Assembly: GCA_023333565.1 (NCBI GenBank)
Contig: JAJKFH010000227.1
Coordinates: 868,001 to 932,000, forward strand
DNA: 64,000 nt
DNA from: Puffinus mauretanicus
Taxonomy: Eukaryota; Chordata; Aves; Procellariiformes; Procellariidae
Direction: 5' to 3'
Shown piece after piece: positions 36,101 to 48,600 of this stretch; positions within the stretch are counted from its first letter, which is position 1; each line of letters begins with the position of its first letter. Made by a program: the position numbers and the translations under genes. Below the pieces are notes generated by a model, which searched no databases, was not told where the DNA came from, and worked only from the letters and a program-made list of their open reading frames with translations.

Positions 36101-39100
36101 TAAGAGGAGCTCCTGCTGCAACAATGCAGTTCGCTCTGAGTCTGTATATTCAGTTCTACTTTTCACTTGACGTGAGCAGGTTACAAGTGGTATTAATTTT
36201 AAAGAAATGGCAATGAGTAATTGCCGGTTTAAAAAGCAAGTGTTGAAATCCTCTCCTAGTATGAAATGGAAGTTGTTCAGATGGTATTAATTTTTTGATT
36301 TTTCACTAAGGATATTACAAATGCACTTGTTGCTAAAATTTGTCTTTTGCAGTGTATTACTCAAAGGAAAAAAAAAGTAAAAAGTATGTGGCAACAGTCT
36401 GATGTGAACACATAACCACAATTTTTATTTTCTGTATTAAACTCCTCCCTTTGTTGCAAAACAAGGATTTTGCAGCCTTTTGATTACTTGCTTTGTCTGC
36501 AAGTGATTATGTAAAAGAAAAAAAAACCAACACCCATGACAACCCTCCCCGATACACCATAAATCTGGTGGTTGTTTACTGATGTTTAAACCAGGTTTTA
36601 AGAAACGGTTTTTAAAAACCGCACATTAAGACCTAAAGTTTTCAAAACTGGAAGCTTTGGCTGTGCGAGTCCACAGAAAAATCTCAGGCCAGGTCTGCAC
36701 GGGGGATGATTTGATGGGGTGGAGGAGAAAGGTGACCAAAAGCAGAAGGTATTTGGGGGTGAGGGGAGGTGGTGTGGCTTTTAATTAAGGAACTGTTCTG
36801 TTTTGCACAATACGGAGAGGGTGCGGGCGGGCCGGGGCCGCGCTGCAGCAGAGGGCAGTGGTGGCACACGCGAGATCCGCGGCGTTGCAGCTCTAAAGCT
36901 GCTGCCCAAATTGCTGCCCGGACTTCGGGGAGCTCCCGGGCTGGCAGCAAGGGGTTTATCTTCGCAAATGTGCTATAAATCTCTCGTGTTTTCAATAGGA
37001 ATGGAGTACGCCTTTGACATGCAGTGGATGTTCCCAAGATGTTTGGGGATTCGTGCGACTGTTGGGGTTTATTCCAGGCTGTTTCTAATGACCCAAAGGA
37101 TTTTGGAAAGAACTTGTATTAGCAAATAACCGGACGTAATGGCTGCGGAGCTGGTGGTTGCAATTCACCTTCTCCCTTTGGGGTGAAATTTCCAAAAATG
37201 AGTGTTGGGTTAATATTTCTGAACTGTTTCAGTCTGCAGATCTGTACCAGTTGCTTTATTATTAAGAAAGTGTGTTTCAACATCTCTCACTGCAGATGTC
37301 ACCGGGGAATGTGATGAGCTGCGGTAACAAGGTGAGGGGGTTTGTAGCTTTTAGTTCGCGTTTCACTTGTGCTTAGAGCGGTCAGCAGTGCCCCCAAAAT
37401 TCAGCAATTAATTTCTGAAATTGCTGCGTGTGCGCTTGTTTCCTTGTCTTACTGACCTAATTTTTTACCTGGGCACTGACAAAACAGCAGAGGCTTTGGG
37501 GAGTTTTTGTCTTGCATATCATCAGCAGATTAAATGTTTGGGGAAAGGTTCTTTATTGTGAGAAGGAGGAAAAGAAGCCGCTGCTGAACCCGGGTGGTCA
37601 CAGTCCAGGCTGCCCCAAAACAGGAGAGCAGCGCGAGAGAATAAATAGGGGTTCACCATGCCAAATATTAGTTACATTTGGGAGTAAATCTTAGAAATGC
37701 CTGGCTTTCACTCCAGCGATTCGAGATCCCCACGCTGTTAATTCATTTGCTGGAGCAGCCTCCGTATAACGCCAAGGCGGCATCGTGCCGTACGGTCAAG
37801 AGTCTGGGGCATCTTCACCCCGTCCCTGCAGCAGGGCAGGGCGGGCGCTGCAGGGGTTTCTTGGCCACCTCTACCCCACTGCACCATCCTCCGGCAGAGA
37901 GAAAGCCCAGGCAGGAGGGGGAAACGCAAGCAGACAGCGAAGCCGAGATGCGGTTCCCCCAAAGACCCGCGTGGCCGTGCCGCTGCCCGCCCGCTGCCCA
38001 TCAGGACCAGCTCACGGGCTGCGGGTCTGCCCCATTACGCTCTCGTCGTACGTGATGACGGCCAAGTTTCTGCATGTTTCCTATTCCACCGGGTTTGCTT
38101 CATCCCCGTTATTCCCCTCGTGCTCCCCCTGTTCTGGAGCAGTGACAGGAGTTAGCACCAGGGCTTTGAGCCTCGCGCCCCGTTCTTCGCTCTGCCCCTG
38201 CTCGTGTTGGGTGCTGTTACTGCGGAGCTACTATTTGAATAGGAAATAAGGGGGAATTTAGCTGAAGTTGAAAATCAAGACATGCTGTCTGCGTGTTCAA
38301 TTAGGAGGGCAGAAATCTGCGTTTCTTCCTATTCATTGGCTATTACATTAAAAGCCTTCTCTCCTAATATATACTTATATATGCAGCCTGCTTTATGTGG
38401 CTTTTACCACATATGAAATGGAGACGTTATAATCAAGGCGGTAATAACGCTGAATGATTAAAAGTAACTTCTGATTGTTTTGGCTTTGGTCAAATGTATG
38501 ACCTGAAACTGCTGACTCGAGACAAAACGAGGTGCATAAAAAGCCTCGTTCCGGGCTGTGCTCATCCCTAAGCACAACCGTGCACCGTCGATGACTTGTA
38601 CAGTGAAACCATACTGGTGTATAGTAAAAAAATAAATTAAAAAATCAAATCTTTGTAAAGCAGCAGGGTTGATGGAGAAGCCAGACAGCCCAAACCATCC
38701 TACGGGGATTAATTTCCCATAGGAATATTTGTGGAGATTACAAAATACTGAATTTCTCTGAGATCTGGAAATCGTTTGTACGTCAGTATGTGAGATTTAA
38801 AATGAGTTAATTCAACTTTCTGGTAGTTGGAGGGAATGGCACCTTCTAGGGGCTGTGACTCAGGGCTGTGGAGCTGCGTGGTTTCGGGGTGGCAGCCTGT
38901 GCGAGGGCGCGATGGTTCCCCACTGTTGGCCCTTGTTATTCAGGGAAATTAGGAAACCGGGGGCTGCAGCGTCTTTCAGCTGATGACATAAACCTTCTGC
39001 AAATACAGCAAACTCATTGATCCGGAGTGCATCAGAGGAGCAAGGAAAAAAAAAAAAAAGGAGGATACAGTGATTTTAAAGTAAAGCAGTGCAGTTCTGT

Positions 39101-40330
39101 GTGGTCTTTGAATTGCCCGCCTTGGTGGCAGCGTCCGAGCCTTTTTGGGAGCGAGCTGCCCAAATTGCACTGAATCGCTCTTAGCAGGGTAGAAGTGCCA
39201 GGTCCAAATGATGGACCATATGTTGTCGGTTCACATACACAGTTTGTTTTGAAGTAAATAGAAACTCTTTGTAAATACAGCTGGGAGAATGTGGCCAGTG
39301 GGGAAGAGCAGCCAGAAAGGGTGTCGTGGCCGTACCAGGCTGCAGGACTGGGACTGACTGGTGAGGACTGGCTCCCCCATGTCCCAGCTATGGCTCAGTT
39401 TAAAATACGCAGACCAGGAATGGTGCTGAAGATACACCCCAAGTGATGAATTTCTCAAAAAGTTCTCAGGAAAATGGTGTAAGAGATTAAATCCGCAGAT
39501 ATATCTTGGAGCGACTTCAGAGGGGTTGTTTTCTTGGCTCAGTGGAGTTGCTCTATCGGCTGCCAGTATTTGCTGCCTTGCTCACGCGCTGCTGAACAAG
39601 TTTGATAAATGTCATTCTGCTTTTTGAGCACTGCTGGGGTTTAAACAAGGCTCTCAGCGGCTGAATATCTTGTAAGCTTCCTTCTTGTAAACAGTAAATT
39701 AAACTGGTTGGTGTTTTGTTGAAAGAAATAAATATTGATGGTTTAGAAGAATGGAAGGACTTTTTTCCTCAAGAACTTTGGAGAGAGGACTGGACAGTGG
39801 ATTTGGAAAAATCATAGCTGCCTCACTTGGATATGCCAAAGCCAGGAGGTGGGTGCTCGCCTGCCTCTGTGCTGGTGCCCCCTCCGCAGGGGGACACCCC
39901 GGCCTGGGGTGGGTCACCCCGGTACGTGCCAGCAGATGTGCAGACCCCGCAGCGCTGCCGGATGGGGCCCCCAAGGGACTCCCGTGGGTGCTGATGCCTG
40001 GACCTGCTCGGCACCGCAGCATCCCGCTGCGGGCTGGCTGCAGCAGAGGTGCTGTAATACACCCATGTTGTAACTCATGATACTGGTTTATTTTTTCCTG
40101 TTTACTTAAAAAAAATGAAAAAAGGAGGAACTTTCAGCTTGTCTTTTGCTCAATCGTTGCCTTTCACAGTGAGTAAAATCGTGTTTCAACAGTGCACGTA
40201 GAATTGCAAACACAGGCACAGAGCTTGATGCAAAAGCAGCGCTGGGGCTTTTTGGGCATCAGGAGCGCAGCAGAAGAGGTGAGCCTTGCCTAGATGTTTC
40301 ACCAACTTTTTATTTTCCTTATTCTCTGTA
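33136..40330. other. Intergenic region between USP10 and CRISPLD2
   Basis: No exon, RNA gene or clear mobile element was recognised. Composition rises in GC and CpG compared with the USP10 introns. GC-rich patches lie at about 33330-33400, 36800-36960, 37570-38200 and 39840-40060, and the many overlapping open frames there are explained by low stop-codon frequency. A perfect 16-base palindrome lies at 36606-36621, and an interrupted T-run at about 34897-34920. Confidence 0.7.
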
Positions 40331-41070
40331 ACTCCTGCTGTCGTGCCAGAGCAGCCGGGCTGAACCGTGGGTGTGCGTGGGGAATGTCAGCGCTGGGCGA
40401 GCTTTGGGAACCAACCGCAGAGAGTGAGAAATCTCCTGTTTCCCAGCCAAACGCCCAGTTCTGGGAAAAAGGGGGCTGCCCTGGGGTGCGCCCGGGGCTG
40501 GGCCCCGCTGCCAGACCCGGGGATCCCGCGGCTCCGGCGGAGCTGTCCCAGCCTGGAGCGCCGGCACCCGCTGTGGGATTTGCCCGTGGGGAGCGGGAAA
40601 TGAGACAGCTGGCTTTAATCCCTCGCAGGAAAAAAAAAACCCAAACAAACCCTGGCTTGAATTCCCCCTCCCTCCCCACCGGAGCCCCTCGGCGTGGTCC
40701 CGCGGCGGCGGGGAGGATGCTCCCGGGCACCGGGCGGGCTGCGAGCGCTGCCTGAGAGCTGGCTGCAGGGGAGAGCAAAGCAAAACCTTTTATATCCTCC
40801 TCCGGCTGCAGCCCCCCTCCTCTCCCCCCGCCCCGGGGGTTGGGTTACAGCCTTTGGGAGGATGGTCCGCATTTGCCGAGCCCCAATGACTTCTTCAAAC
40901 TGCTGAGATCCCAAACCCCTCTGCTCCTTGCCCCTGCCTCCTTTTCGTGGTTCTCCCCCCCCCCCCTTTTCGTTATTACTCCAGGCCCGTTGCCAGACAG
41001 GATGATCCAGGGTTGTCCTCTTTGCCTGGAGAGCATAAATACCACTGGGGAGCTCTGTGAGACTGCAGTT
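40331..41070 (+). promoter_or_regulatory. CRISPLD2: Candidate CRISPLD2 promoter / CpG-rich block
   Basis: GC- and CpG-rich, densest at about 40480-40860 with several gcgg, ccggcg and cccgg words. It lies about 200 bp or more upstream of the consensus donor at 41241. A TATA-like cataaata occurs at about 41033-41040. No transcription start can be fixed from sequence alone. Overlapping open frames on both strands here are GC artefacts. Confidence 0.45.
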
Positions 41071-41240
41071 GGTACGAGCTGCTGAGCTGAGACCTTGCGT
41101 TCCTCGCACCTCCTAAGGCTTATTTCATCCTTTTTTTTTTCCCCTCCTCCTAGTTTAAATATTTCAGGTATATAATTTATTTTCCACAAGCAGGCTTGGA
41201 GGAGCTAGAATTTCCTGGGGACTTGGAAGTACTCGGCAAG
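41070..41240 (+). other. CRISPLD2: Candidate CRISPLD2 non-coding exon 1
   Basis: The 3' border is supported by an ideal donor, ggcaag|gtaagtgtg, at 41240/41241. The 5' border is a guess placed about 30 bases after the TATA-like cataaata. CRISPLD2 in mammals starts with a non-coding exon spliced to the start-codon exon, which fits this layout. No transcript evidence is available here. Confidence 0.4.
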
Positions 41241-44200
41241 GTAAGTGTGAGCTTTGGTCCCCGCTTCTGAAATGTGGTTTGGGGGGTGGGTGTGTGTGCA
41301 AGAAATGTCTCTATTTAAGCAGGCACAATTTTAGTAACTTCTCCAAAAAGTTGCCTGCAATGGTATAAAATAGCACGGTACTGTCTGAGCTTCCCGTATG
41401 TATGCTTTGCAGAGGTAATGCAAGATTAATAAACATTAATCTTGAATGAATGGGAGGAGTTTGCAAGTACGGGAGTGGATTTCTACACAAATAGAAAATA
41501 TCTAAGGGATGCTGTGGCAGTCTCTAATAGCTGACTGCCCATGGGCACATCCAGTCTGCTCCAGGAAGCCTGTGTTTATGCAACTCTGCTCTAAAGTCCT
41601 GTCTAAAAGGAATTTCACAGTGTCGCCACATGTTATGTCTGTTACCAGTGGGTTTTCCGTGTGGTTTTGCGTAGAAGCTCACCCACTTCAGTTCTGTGGG
41701 AGTGGATTGAATGGAAGATCCAGATGTTTTGGCCCGTGGCCTTGAAGATGCTGAATGCATAGTGTGTTCTGTGCAGGCAGCGTTATGTCCTGTGCCAAGG
41801 GACTTGTCATCCCACTTTTCTTTTGAAGCCAACACAATTTTTCAAAGCTTGAAATGTGTGCATCTCGGTTAAATAGATGAAATAGGGGTTTAATGCATTA
41901 AGTATGTTGTGGCTTTATCTCTGGATTTCTTTGCAAAGGTTAAAAGCTGATCCCAGGCTCACTCAGGTTAAAAGCTGATCTCAGGTTTAACTCTCTTCTG
42001 CTTTGCTGGTTTAGACGCTTTGCCGGTATCCCCTGCTAACTCTTTCATTTTCCTGCCTTGTCAGCTTGTTCCATGTATAACTCCGCAGGTCCCGGGATGT
42101 TTTAGCTGCAAATGTCATCCATAACCAAGCAGTAGACATCCACTCCTATACTTTACCAGGGAGGCAGTTAAAGATCAATAGCCGTATGGAATAAGGTGAA
42201 GCGAGGACATAACGCATACGGGAGTCAGCCTGCATGTGGCTTTAGCAGGCAGCGCTGCGTGCCAGGCTTCAAATGCTACCAACTCTTCTGCTTTCTGTGA
42301 AATGCAGACACCATCCATTAGCTGGGGAAATAGCTTTCTAAAAATAATCTTTTCCAAAGTCCGGTGCTGCTTTTTAACTTCCTCAGACCCCAGAAGAAGG
42401 CCTCCCCTTTGTCCCCAGTTTGGACAGGCTTTACAGCATATTAAGGAGTTGGTTTCTGCTGACTCACTCGTTTCTGATCGCTCCCAGATGTTTACCTGGC
42501 ACCAGTATCAAGGGCCTGATGTGTTTAAAGGGAGGCTGTGCTAATGCTTCTCTTGAACCCTTGAAAACAACAGCAGAGACTTACTCAGCTGAGTGTCAGC
42601 TGATCATTTTCTCCGAATAATGTCAAATCCCAACTCAAAGGCAATAAGATTTCAACCTGCCCCGATGAGGGGTTCCCGATGCAGCCCCGCGGCGTTGCCC
42701 CGGCTCTGCAGGGCACTTGGGCTGGCTGCGCTTTAACACATGTCCGAGTGTTTCGTTGCACCTGGGCACGAGGATATTAAGAGAGGCAAATGGATAAACA
42801 TCTGAAATCGGTGAGAGCTTTCTGAAACGTGAGCATTGTCTGCTGCTTTTAATTAATCTGGCCAGGGAGCTCTTTGCTCCCTGTCCCTCTCTGATCGCTT
42901 CATCCTTCCTTTGGATGCTCAGCGCTCCCCGCCTCGAGCCAAAGCAGAGGAAGGGACCTGCACACCCCAAGTGAAAAAGAAGATCGTGCCAAAATGACCT
43001 AATTTTAGAGAGCTGCTAGTATCCCCTCGCTTGCAGATGGGATACAGGGAAGAACATCCCGAGGAATAATGCACCATCTGTTGCAAGGTTTTGGCTGGGG
43101 CAGGAAACCAGACGCGTTGGCTTCATTGCACAGCTGTGACTGGGGCAGCTCCTCTGGGCTTTCAGATGTTACAGCTGATTTTTTCAAGCTGCCCTTTCTG
43201 TAAGTTCGGTGTTTGCCTTAAATGGGTGGTGGATACGGGCTCCTATTTAGCAAAGGGCACCCGGCCAAATGAGGGGGTACAACTGCAGCGTATATGAGCG
43301 GTCTGTTCCTGCCCGCTCTACCTACAGGGCAAGCTGCAGTTAAAATTGCTTGTGCTAAATGGCCACATTGTAAACGGCTGTGGCAGAGCATCTATTTTTA
43401 AACTCTTAGGGAAGTGCCTCAAAGTAGGAATTGTTCCCTGAATTTGGGTCAGACAGTCTACAAAAGCAACGGCTCGTTTTGCCTCCCCTACCCCTCTGTA
43501 GCCGGGTTAGAAAGTTGGGCTGCTGCTTGGGGGGGAGCAAATGCCGACAGACAGGGCTGAGAAGAGGATGAGGTTAAAGCAGTATTTGTCCCGACGCCAC
43601 CGAACGTCCTGTCTTTCAGGTGTGCCTGGAGCTGGGGACAAGGCGTGTGTGTTCGACTTGCTCTGCAGAGCAGGAAATAATGAGACGCCGTTACCTAAAC
43701 CGAGCAAATTACGTTCCTGCATTGTTCTACCAAGGCAAAGGCTTAATGCTCTGCCTGGAGAGAGACTGAGGGCAGCTGGTTTTCATCTGCCCTAATGCAG
43801 TACAAGAAAGAAGCCTCAAACAGGGACTTTGTCTCTCTTGTGTAGAGAGCCAACAAGTTTTCAGGGTTTCTCAATGGCCTCAGGTTTTTTTGGGCGTCCC
43901 CGCCCGTGCAAAGCACCTTGTGCTTGCCACTGTCCTCTGCAGATGCTGTTCTGCTGGGTCTGGGGAACAGGGCTTGGGACTCAGTGCTCGAGTTAGCTTT
44001 TCCAACTGGGAGCTGGAAGGCTCTTCCCTGCCTTGGGTGGTTTCCAGCTCGTCCGGTCTCAGTGTGTCCAAATCCCATGTCACTGGGCTGAAACTTCTCG
44101 AATAATTCCCGCGTGTCTGGGGTTTGTCTCCTGACGCGGCGTAGGAATGCTTTCCGCGTGTCTTTTAACCGTGCTGTCAAAACTAGCTCCTCACCTAGCG

Positions 44201-45331
44201 TTGAAGACAGGAACGGGGAAGCTTTCTTCCAAAATTTAGCCTTAAGGAGAGGGGATGCTGTGCTTGCACCGTCTGTATGGGTGTTTATTGCCCCTGATGG
44301 ATTGACTCTGCTCTGGTGGCTCTTAGATCCCACCTGAAGAGCGCGAGGTGCTGCAGAGCCGTGCAGCAGCACGTATTTCCTTCCCTGAGTAGCTCGTGAT
44401 CTAAAGAAAACCAGCCAAGACGCACAAGAATCATTAGATGGAGAAGTCAGGGCCGGGGGGAGAGGAAGGGAGGAAGAGTTTGGAAATGGCAGGTGGAGCG
44501 GGAGCACCATGGGGCAAGGGAGGGGATGGGGATTAAGCGAAGCCATTCAAACCCGGTAATGACCAAATTGAGACCATCTCTTCCAAGCCCTTGGTGCTGA
44601 CGGCTACCGAGCATGCATGGGAACACCTAATCTTCTGGCGGGAGAGGACGGGTGCTCTGGCTCCTCTCCTAGTCTGCCATAATTCATATCGCTGGCCGCG
44701 CTCCCGCCCGCCGTAAAGCGATGCGTCAGCGAGAACACCCCGGTGCGTCATTCGCCAGCAGGGATTTTGGTTGTTCAACGTTACGGTGACATTTCACATA
44801 AACAGCCGCTTTCAGGGAGTCTGGCAGCTGCTCTGCTGGAGTCTATTGGCAGAGCGGGGCCTCCGAAATAGCTCTGGCTGATGTCTGACCTCTGCGATCT
44901 GGCTTGCTGGGAATTTTACTTTCCCTTTTATTCATATCCCTTCTCCACTTTAACAGCTGGGCGAATAGCTTCAAATGTCTCCCCTTCCCGCCTGTGAAGG
45001 GATGGAGCTGGGATTATTCAGAGCTGCTGGGCATTGCTGGGTGACACCTGCAGCCCTGGCATCTTTGGTGGAGAAGGCATCCGCCGCCGTGCCCGAGCGC
45101 TGCCCGGCCAATGCTCGCTCCCAGCACGACGTCGGTGGAGTTCCTCGGTGTAAGAAACTGAGTTCCCATCGCTTAGGGTGCCGTTCAGGTCTTCCTGTCG
45201 TTGGGGTGAACGATAATTGCTTGGACTGTAGGCATCACTCTCTTTCAAGCAAAAATCTGGGTGGTGTGGGTCATACGCACTGGGAGCTGCTCTGGCACTG
45301 CTCTGATTGCCTGTTTCTCCCCCAAATCCAG
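41241..45331 (+). other. CRISPLD2: Presumed CRISPLD2 intron 1
   Basis: Non-coding as far as can be told. It contains a 21-base direct repeat (41937-41957 and 41965-41985), an unsupported 267-codon minus-strand open frame (43743-44546), and a cluster of CRE/AP-1-like words at 44722-44792. It could also hold an alternative promoter. Confidence 0.5.
41937..41985 (+). repeat. Spaced 21-bp direct repeat
   Basis: Aggttaaaagctgatc(c/t)cagg occurs at 41937-41957 and again at 41965-41985, 28 bases apart start to start. One mismatch separates the copies. Confidence 0.9.
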
Positions 45332-45414
45332 ACGCGCGCTGAGCCACGGGAGTCTCTGCCAGAAAACCTGCCGTCGTCTTCCTCTCCGCGTCGGCTGGCT
45401 GTAGAGGAGGAGGC
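45332..45414 (+). other. CRISPLD2: CRISPLD2 exon 2, 5'UTR part
   Basis: A plausible acceptor, ttgcctgtttctcccccaaatccag, ends at 45331. The start codon at 45415 has G at -3 (ggcATGa), an acceptable Kozak context. The next Met in frame would remove the signal peptide, so 45415 is the clear start. Confidence 0.6.
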
Positions 45415-45657
45415 ATGAATCCTGTCCTGCCTTGGATCCTTCCTCTCGGATGGGTACTGCTCCTGACAAAGGCAGCCGAAAGCTTTGTCTTGCCCAACTC
45501 GAGTCACCTGGAGAGCATTTTGAGTAAATACCAGGATGCGGAAACTCACTCCAGATCCAAGAGAGCCATTTTATTCTCAGACAGACAGGAGATATTGATG
45601 CTCCACAATAAATTGAGAGGTCAAGTGTACCCTGTGGCCTCTAATATGGAATACATG
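45415..45657 (+). CDS. CRISPLD2: CRISPLD2 exon 2 (start codon, signal peptide, CAP start)
   Basis: 81 codons ending in Met, then donor ATG|GTGAGT. The first about 22 residues ([20 protein letters not shown]...) form a hydrophobic signal peptide. SKYQ, the dibasic THSRSKRAI and [13 protein letters not shown] follow, then ASNMEYM, matching human [32 protein letters not shown]. His64 in LMLHN is one of the conserved CAP cavity residues. Confidence 0.97.
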
Positions 45658-48600
45658 GTGAGTCTAGCTCCTGATACTTAATTTTATTATTACCTTTTTT
45701 TTTTTTATATAAACTTTATTTTAATTTTCCTTATGGTGCAAGAGGTGTAGCAAATTTCCTCTGAAGTAAGTTTTTCTCAAGAGGTTTCCCGGAGCAGTTT
45801 CATTCCACAGTGAACGAAGCTTTAGATCATTGGACTGTTTTGGTTGGAAAGGGCCACTAACGGGTCATCGAGTCCATCCGCTGCATAGTTTCAGAACTGG
45901 TTCCATTATTCATAAACTCGAGCCTGGCCCAGCCCTGGACGCATCTCCAGTGATGGTAATTCCACAGCCTGCCTCAGCAGGTTCTTCCATTACCTTAATG
46001 TCATAAAAGCATCAAATTTTCCCTAGTGTTTAACCCACATTCTCCCTGTGAAAGCTTTCAGACCGCTGTGACTGGTGTTTCGGGACACCACAGTCTGCTC
46101 AGAGAAACCTCTGATGGTCTTCGGGTTGCCATCAGCTACCGCCCAACGCTGGAGGTAGCATCTGCCCTTTTGTCATACCCTGATCACCAGAGATTATCAA
46201 TGTGAGCCAAGCATCCTTGATGCTCCAGGAATCTGCTCAGCACCTTGGAGAAACAGGCTTTGAGGAATGTGGCTCCATCTGCAAAGAATTTCAGTCACTG
46301 GAAATAGCTGGAAAGACTTTGGGAGTTCACGGGTGGATGGGTCAGTGCTGTTGGCTTTTCATAGTTCAAGAAACCAAAATAAAAGTTTGGTCAATGTATT
46401 CTCCCGCTTCAGAGGGGGAACTTAAAGGTATGAGTATGAAATATGCCTTTACCATCAACAATTCAGATGAATATTTTTTTTTTTCACCCGATGCCAGAGA
46501 CCCTACTTTGAGCTATTTTTGACGTGCCATCAAAATATTGCGGGGCCAGCAAATGATGTAGGCGATTTTTTTTTTTTTGCCTTTTCCCAATGTGCAAATA
46601 TAGTTATGACTGAAACTAGCCTGACTTCAACCGTGCGCTCCCGCTGACAGATGAAATGATTAATGATTTGTTAAGACCGTGTTTAAAAGGGTAAAAGTAA
46701 TAGTACACTAAAAGTAATATAAAATTGTTTGCCAGCTGTGCTGAAATGAGTGCTGCAAATGGAAAACCCTGCCTTTTGGGACTGTAGGGAAAGGGAAGAG
46801 AGAAGGGCGAGCAGAGGACATGAGGAAGGACAGCTCTCCATCGCTTGGTCCGCGGTAGCGTTCACACTGCTGGTCTTTCGTCCCGCTGTGGTCAGAAATC
46901 GCACGCCTTTCTAAGAACCGGTGCTTTGTGTCTCTCTCGGCGGGCTCTCGCGTTATCCTGCCTGCGAGGGACTGCCAGAGAAGAGGTGACCTGATTAACT
47001 TCCAGAAAGTAAACACAAAGCATGAGAAAGCCAAAGGTGTTTTGGTTGGCTCTGAGGATCTGAGAGGGCTGCCGTTGCGGACTGTCCGCTGGCCGACGGC
47101 TGTTTGCGCTCGCAGCGTGGTTACGCTTTTATGTTTGCCTTTGCTCAGTGTGCTTTTCTAGTGGTTTTTATGGGCGATGGAGGGTAAATGAAAGGGCCTT
47201 ATATGCTGGGAAGAAAGGAGCTGAGTACAAGATGGTGCTACTTGGAAGGGCTATAATCAGTCTTTCATGTGTGCGTGTTTACCCAATATTACTTGGAAAT
47301 GCTGTGTATATTCTGAACGTGAATTTCACTTTAATCCTTTGTTCTGCGTAGGACACTTCTCATTTGGACTCCTTTAAGAGGATGGTCTGTCGTTAGTACT
47401 GTAGATAAACTTTTCTCTTTTCCTTCGGTGCCGGTGTGGAGCATCACCGGCGAGGTGTGGTGCTAATTTGTGGATAAGTAGGTAGAACTTGTTCTTGCCC
47501 ATCAACCTCCAAAACTGCCTTCTGAAAGTCCTTTCTCCCAGCTCCGTATCTGATGTATTTAAGTGATCCAAAGTGGCAAGGGGAGCTAATGTATTCCAGG
47601 AAAGGGGCGTATTTATCTGCTGTAGGATGAACTTCAGTCAGTGGAGGCTGTTAAGAAAGCAGTAACACAGTGAGTCCCATGACTTATCTGGAGATCAAAA
47701 GAATTATATACATACGGGATAAAGGTAAAGTGGAGTCAAGAAATGAAGAAATAAACAGTTTTGCTTCTGGGTTTGTATAATTAATTGAAAGCTAGCGTAG
47801 GTATTCAGTGTTAATGGAAAATGAGTGAGCGGTATCCATCTTCCTGACAAAGTTGGTCAAATACAGAATTACCTTAATCCCTATAACAGCTTTACAATCG
47901 ACACTTCCACTGTGTGTTTGGACTTTATAACAGCGGTCACGGCAGTGGATGGGTGCCAAGACCAAAACAAACTCCTTGTTAATGAACCCAGAGTAAAGAG
48001 GACATAATAGTTCCTGAGACATCTTGACCTCTTAAGATGGCTTAGTCAGATGGCTTTCAGCAGTCATGAAAGGCAGAAATCTTTCCTCTTGCGGAGTCCT
48101 CAAAGACAGCTGGATAAAACAAAATTGTTCTCAGTGCAGATTGTTGGAAGGAAAATAGTTTTTTTCATGTATAAGGTATCCATCCTTCCTCTGAACGGCG
48201 GGGTGGTGACTTTCCTTGGGATGGGATAGCATCTCTGTGTGGGTCAGCAAAGCGTGTCCAAGCTTTTGCCAGTACCCGTCAGTCCTGGACTCTCGTGCTG
48301 CTTCTACAAGTAGATTGCCAGTATTGCGAAAAGTCTAGGCTGGGGAGAAAAGTGAGGGAGTGCCCTGCTCGCTGCAGCTCACTACAACTAACAAACTAGT
48401 TAGGCTGAGCAAATGGGCTCTGTGCGGGGCGCGTTCTTACTGAAGCTGAGCCCCCAAATTGTGGTGTAGTGTGTGTATGCCGTGCACGTATTTAACGTGT
48501 ACGGTGAATACTGTGCTTTGAAAGGCCACTACAAATTTGCAGGAGTAAAAAAGGGAATCCATGTGCTAAATCACTTGGCATCTCACACAACCGAAGGCTT

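Noticed and set aside
37678..38249. Open frames of 125 and 154 codons in the intergenic region
   Set aside because: They overlap each other and an opposite-strand frame, sit in a GC-rich patch, and show no domain, signal peptide or splice context.
40299..41109. Several overlapping open frames of 114-164 codons on both strands
   Set aside because: They overlap one another in a CpG-rich block where stop codons are rare, start without context, and have no recognisable domain.
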